From Chryseobacterium sp. Leaf201 (GTDB taxonomy: Bacteria > Bacteroidota > Bacteroidia > Flavobacteriales > Weeksellaceae): a stretch of 64,000 bases of DNA. A program made the translations under genes and the position numbers. Location of the stretch: positions 1-64,000 of the forward strand of contig NZ_LMKA01000101.1 of NCBI RefSeq assembly GCF_001421435.1, in the 5' to 3' direction. Under the pieces are notes generated by a model that ran no database searches, was not told the origin of the DNA, and saw nothing but the letters and a program-made list of their open reading frames with translations. How positions within the stretch are numbered: position 1 is the first letter of the stretch; each line of letters starts with the position of its first letter. This document shows positions 61,333 to 64,000 of the stretch, in pieces.

Positions 61333-62061
61333 TTATTTAAATTGTAAATCCGCTTCAAAAACTTCCGCAAAATTTTTCCTGATCTTCGCTTTGATATCTT
61401 CCATTTCTTCGGAAGTCAGTTCCCTTTCCAGCTCTCTCTTTAAAGAAGTCACCTGTTTGTCTTTAATCCCGCACGGAATGATGTATTCAAAATAACGCAT
61501 GTCGGTATTGATGTTTAATGCAAAACCATGCAAAGTAACCCAGCGGGAAGCTTTTACGCCCATCGCACAGATTTTTCTGGCATACGGTTTTCCCACATCC
61601 AGCCAGACACCGGTTTCTCCTGGTGAACGCTCTCCCTTCAAACCGTAATCAGCAATGGTCCTGATGATGACTTCTTCCAGGTTCCTCATGTATTTGTGAA
61701 TGTCCGTGAAAAAATTTTCAAGATCCAAGATAGGGTAGCCCACAATCTGTCCGTATCCGTGATAGGTAATATCACCGCCACGGTTGACCTTTACAAAAGT
61801 CGCATCAATTTCTTTGAGCTGTTCCATCCCGGCCAGCATATTTTCTTCATGCCCGCTTTTCCCCAGTGTATAGACGTGAGGATGCTCTACCAAAAGAAAA
61901 TGATTGGGTGTGATGATATGCTCTTCTGCAGGTAAATCGCGGTTTTTGATTTTGGTATCGATGATATTTTTCATCAGCTGTTCCTGGTAATCCCAGGCGG
62001 GCTGATATTCTTTTATCCCCAGATCTTCAAATGCTACGGCTTTATTTTGATGTGTGTTCAT
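61333..62061 (-). CDS. lipB: Octanoyltransferase LipB
   Basis: Transfers octanoyl groups from acyl carrier protein to lipoyl domains in lipoate synthesis. 242 residues; motif RGGDITYHGYGQIVGYPI, ETGVWLDVGK, the catalytic lysine in MGVKASRWVTLHGFALN and the catalytic cysteine in IIPCGIKDKQVTSL. It lies 32 bases downstream of trpA, on the same strand, so it may ride on the trp transcript. Confidence 0.96.
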   Translation of the reverse strand: MNTHQNKAVAFEDLGIKEYQPAWDYQEQLMKNIIDTKIKNRDLPAEEHIITPNHFLLVEHPHVYTLGKSGHEENMLAGMEQLKEIDATFVKVNRGGDITYHGYGQIVGYPILDLENFFTDIHKYMRNLEEVIIRTIADYGLKGERSPGETGVWLDVGKPYARKICAMGVKASRWVTLHGFALNINTDMRYFEYIIPCGIKDKQVTSLKRELERELTSEEMEDIKAKIRKNFAEVFEADLQFK

Positions 62062-62093
62062 TCCATTGTTTAATGATACAAATTTAGTGATTT

Positions 62094-62828
62094 TTACGCT
62101 TTGATGGAATGGATGAAATCTATCGCGGTATTCCTCCAGTTTCTATCCTGCAGCAGAATATTTACAAAGGCAGTCCCGATGATGCCGCCGTCTGCTTTTT
62201 CGGTAACATTTTCAAAATCTTCTCTGGATTTGATACCGAAACCGATCATCAGGGGATTTTTTAAATGCAATGATGAAAGCCTGTTTAAGTAACCGTCATT
62301 TTTCAATACTGCGTTTGCATTTCCGGTAGTAGATGATGAACTTACCGCGTACAGGAACCCTGAGCTTAAAGAATCCAGGTACAGAATTCTTTCATCAGAC
62401 GTTTCCGGAGTGACCAGGAAAGTGAAGTCCAGATTATAATGTTTCAGGATTGACTGATAATTTTTCTCAAATTCCACGGGCGGCAAATCCGGGATAATCA
62501 GTCCCGAGACACCGCTTTCAGAACATGCCCTGCAGAAATTCTCAAAACCGAAGCTTAAGACAGGATTGATATATCCCATTAAGATAACCGGGATCCTGAT
62601 TTCGTCTTTTACAGATTTTAACTGGGAAAACAGTTTTTCAATGGTCATTCCATTGTCTAAGGCCTGTTCATGGGCTTTCTGAATGACCGGGCCGTCTGCC
62701 ACAGGATCGGAATAAGGCATCCCGATTTCCATCATGTCCGCCCCTGAATCCTGGATGAGTTTTATAATATCTGCAGTGTCTTCCAATTCAGGAATCCCTG
62801 CGGTGAAATATATGTTTAGTTTTTTCAT
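62094..62828 (-). CDS. trpA: Tryptophan synthase alpha chain
   Basis: Converts indole-3-glycerol phosphate to indole and glyceraldehyde 3-phosphate. 244 residues, slightly short but complete: AGIPELEDTADIIKLIQDSG at the start, catalytic Glu in MMEIGMPYSDPVADGP and catalytic Asp in LIIPDLPPVE, and IGFGIKSREDF near the end. It follows trpB by 66 bases, forming the last pair of the trp operon. Confidence 0.97.
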   Translation of the reverse strand: MKKLNIYFTAGIPELEDTADIIKLIQDSGADMMEIGMPYSDPVADGPVIQKAHEQALDNGMTIEKLFSQLKSVKDEIRIPVILMGYINPVLSFGFENFCRACSESGVSGLIIPDLPPVEFEKNYQSILKHYNLDFTFLVTPETSDERILYLDSLSSGFLYAVSSSSTTGNANAVLKNDGYLNRLSSLHLKNPLMIGFGIKSREDFENVTEKADGGIIGTAFVNILLQDRNWRNTAIDFIHSIKA

Positions 62829-62894
62829 ATTTATTGTATTAATGTATGGTGCAAAATATATTTAAAATCATTTTACATCAATACTTTTTACATT

Positions 62895-64000
62895 TTACAA
62901 ATTTTTTAAATACGTTTCCATATCCTTGTCGCCGCGGCCGCTCAGGCAGATGACCACAATATCATCTTCACTGAATTTTTTCTTGTTTAAAACGGCCAGT
63001 GCATGGGCACTTTCCAGTGCAGGAATAATTCCTTCCAGCCGGGTCAGTTCAAAAGCAGATGCCAGGGCCTCTTCATCAGTAATGCTGAAAAATTCAGCGC
63101 GTTTTTCCTGAAACAGATGCGCATGGAAAGGTCCGATTCCAGGATAATCCAGTCCTGCGGAAATGGAGTGGGGCTCAATTACCTGGCCGTCTCCGGTCTG
63201 CATTACCAGGCTTTTGCTTCCGTGCAGAACCCCTAAAGTCCCCAGGAAAGTTGTCGCTGCCGACTTTCCGGAAGCCACGCCCAAACCTCCGGCCTCCGCA
63301 GCAATAAGCTTTACATTTTCTTCCTCAACAAAATGATAAAAAGTTCCTGCTGCATTGCTTCCGCCACCCACGCAGGCCATGACGTAATCCGGATTTTCCT
63401 TTCCTGTCTGTTCATACAGCTGTTCTTTGATCTCCTTTGAAATAACACTCTGAAACCTTGCGACCAGGTCTGGGAAAGGATGCGGCCCGACCACACTCCC
63501 GATGACGTAATGGGTGGTTGTTGAGTTGTTAATCCAGTCTCTCAAAGCTTCGTTTACGGCATCTTTCAGGGTTTTTGAACCTGACGTGGCAGGAATGACT
63601 TCCGCTCCCAGCATTTTCATTCGCCCTACATTCGGAGCCTGCCTTGCGATATCGACTTCACCCATGTAAACGATACATTCCAGTCCTAATAACGCACAGG
63701 CCGTTGCGGTGGCAACGCCATGCTGCCCGGCGCCTGTTTCGGCTATAATCCGGTGTTTCCCGAGACGTTTAGCCAGCAAAACCTGCCCTAAAGCATTGTT
63801 GATTTTGTGGGCTCCTGTATGATTCAGGTCTTCACGTTTCAAATACACCTTAGTCTTATATTTTTCGCTTATATTTTTCGCAAAATAGAGCGGCGTGGCG
63901 CGGCCTACATAATTTTTCAGCAAATCCTGATATTCAGCCTGAAAATCTTCGGATTCTATGATCTGTAAATACTTATTTTGAAGTTCTTCCACATTCGGGT
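62895..64000 (-). CDS. trpB: Tryptophan synthase beta chain, 5' end cut by the window
   Basis: PLP enzyme joining indole and serine to tryptophan. The PLP lysine is in [37 protein letters not shown] and [17 protein letters not shown] are the other signatures. The gene is partial: an internal GTG at 63992 could look like a start, but the reading continues with Pro-Asn-Val before it, as in [11 protein letters not shown]-type TrpB N-termini, and the family's first 25-30 residues lie beyond base 64000. Confidence 0.97.
   Translation of the reverse strand, partial: PNVEELQNKYLQIIESEDFQAEYQDLLKNYVGRATPLYFAKNISEKYKTKVYLKREDLNHTGAHKINNALGQVLLAKRLGKHRIIAETGAGQHGVATATACALLGLECIVYMGEVDIARQAPNVGRMKMLGAEVIPATSGSKTLKDAVNEALRDWINNSTTTHYVIGSVVGPHPFPDLVARFQSVISKEIKEQLYEQTGKENPDYVMACVGGGSNAAGTFYHFVEEENVKLIAAEAGGLGVASGKSAATTFLGTLGVLHGSKSLVMQTGDGQVIEPHSISAGLDYPGIGPFHAHLFQEKRAEFFSITDEEALASAFELTRLEGIIPALESAHALAVLNKKKFSEDDIVVICLSGRGDKDMETYLKNL

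Overview
The window looks like a chromosomal segment of a Bacteroidota bacterium of the Flavobacteriia, most likely Chryseobacterium or a close relative in Weeksellaceae. The evidence is the combination of type IX secretion (T9SS) C-terminal sorting domains on five proteins, gliding genes gldF/gldG, promoters of the TTG-N19/20-TAnnTTTG type, glycosylasparaginase and HmuY-like proteins, and moderately low GC. No tRNA, rRNA, CRISPR array, insertion sequence or prophage was recognised.

Layout. 0-11 kb: a T9SS-secreted M36 metalloprotease, an EamA transporter, an exported alpha/beta hydrolase, ribosomal protein L19, a secreted purple-acid-phosphatase-like protein, a DoxX-like membrane protein and the two subunits of a 3-oxoacid CoA-transferase. 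11-19 kb: beta-hexosaminidase (GH20), glycosylasparaginase, CutC and beta-mannosidase (GH2); three of these four can together dismantle the Man-GlcNAc-GlcNAc-Asn core of N-glycoproteins. 19-31.5 kb: mostly housekeeping genes (AEC transporter, PriA, PBP4-type D,D-carboxypeptidase, M1 aminopeptidase, Kbl, HemJ, GldF, GldG). 31.5-41.8 kb: an accessory stretch, nearly all on the minus strand, with a RelE/ParE-type toxin-antitoxin pair, an AraC regulator, two SDR enzymes, small unknown proteins, a frameshifted EF-Tu-domain-III-like gene, two paralogous Crp/Fnr regulators sharing a palindromic operator, and a tail-fibre/adhesin-like surface protein. 42-46.5 kb: assimilatory sulfate activation (Rrf2 regulator, APS reductase, CysD, CysN, TSUP exporter).

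46.9-58 kb holds a full heme acquisition locus. A T9SS-sorted HmuY-like protein and a T9SS-sorted choice-of-anchor-J protein face a long operon: TonB receptor, HmuY-like lipoprotein, HmuT, HmuU, HmuV, a SAM methyltransferase and a HmuS-type heme-degrading protein. A separate ChaN-family gene follows. Near-identical paired Fur-like boxes lie in front of both minus-strand genes and the operon. 58-64 kb: an exported peptide-deformylase-like protein lacking the usual cysteine ligand, a nitroreductase-ohrR-ohr operon behind an 11-bp-arm palindrome that overlaps its promoter, then trpB (cut by the window end), trpA and lipB.

The strongest leads are the triplicated Crp/Fnr-type operator, the heme locus with two differently exported HmuY-like proteins, a two-copy structured intergenic element (5.0 and 19.9 kb), telomere-like heptamer repeats just before cutC, and the deformylase-like protein. 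None can be proved novel from sequence alone.
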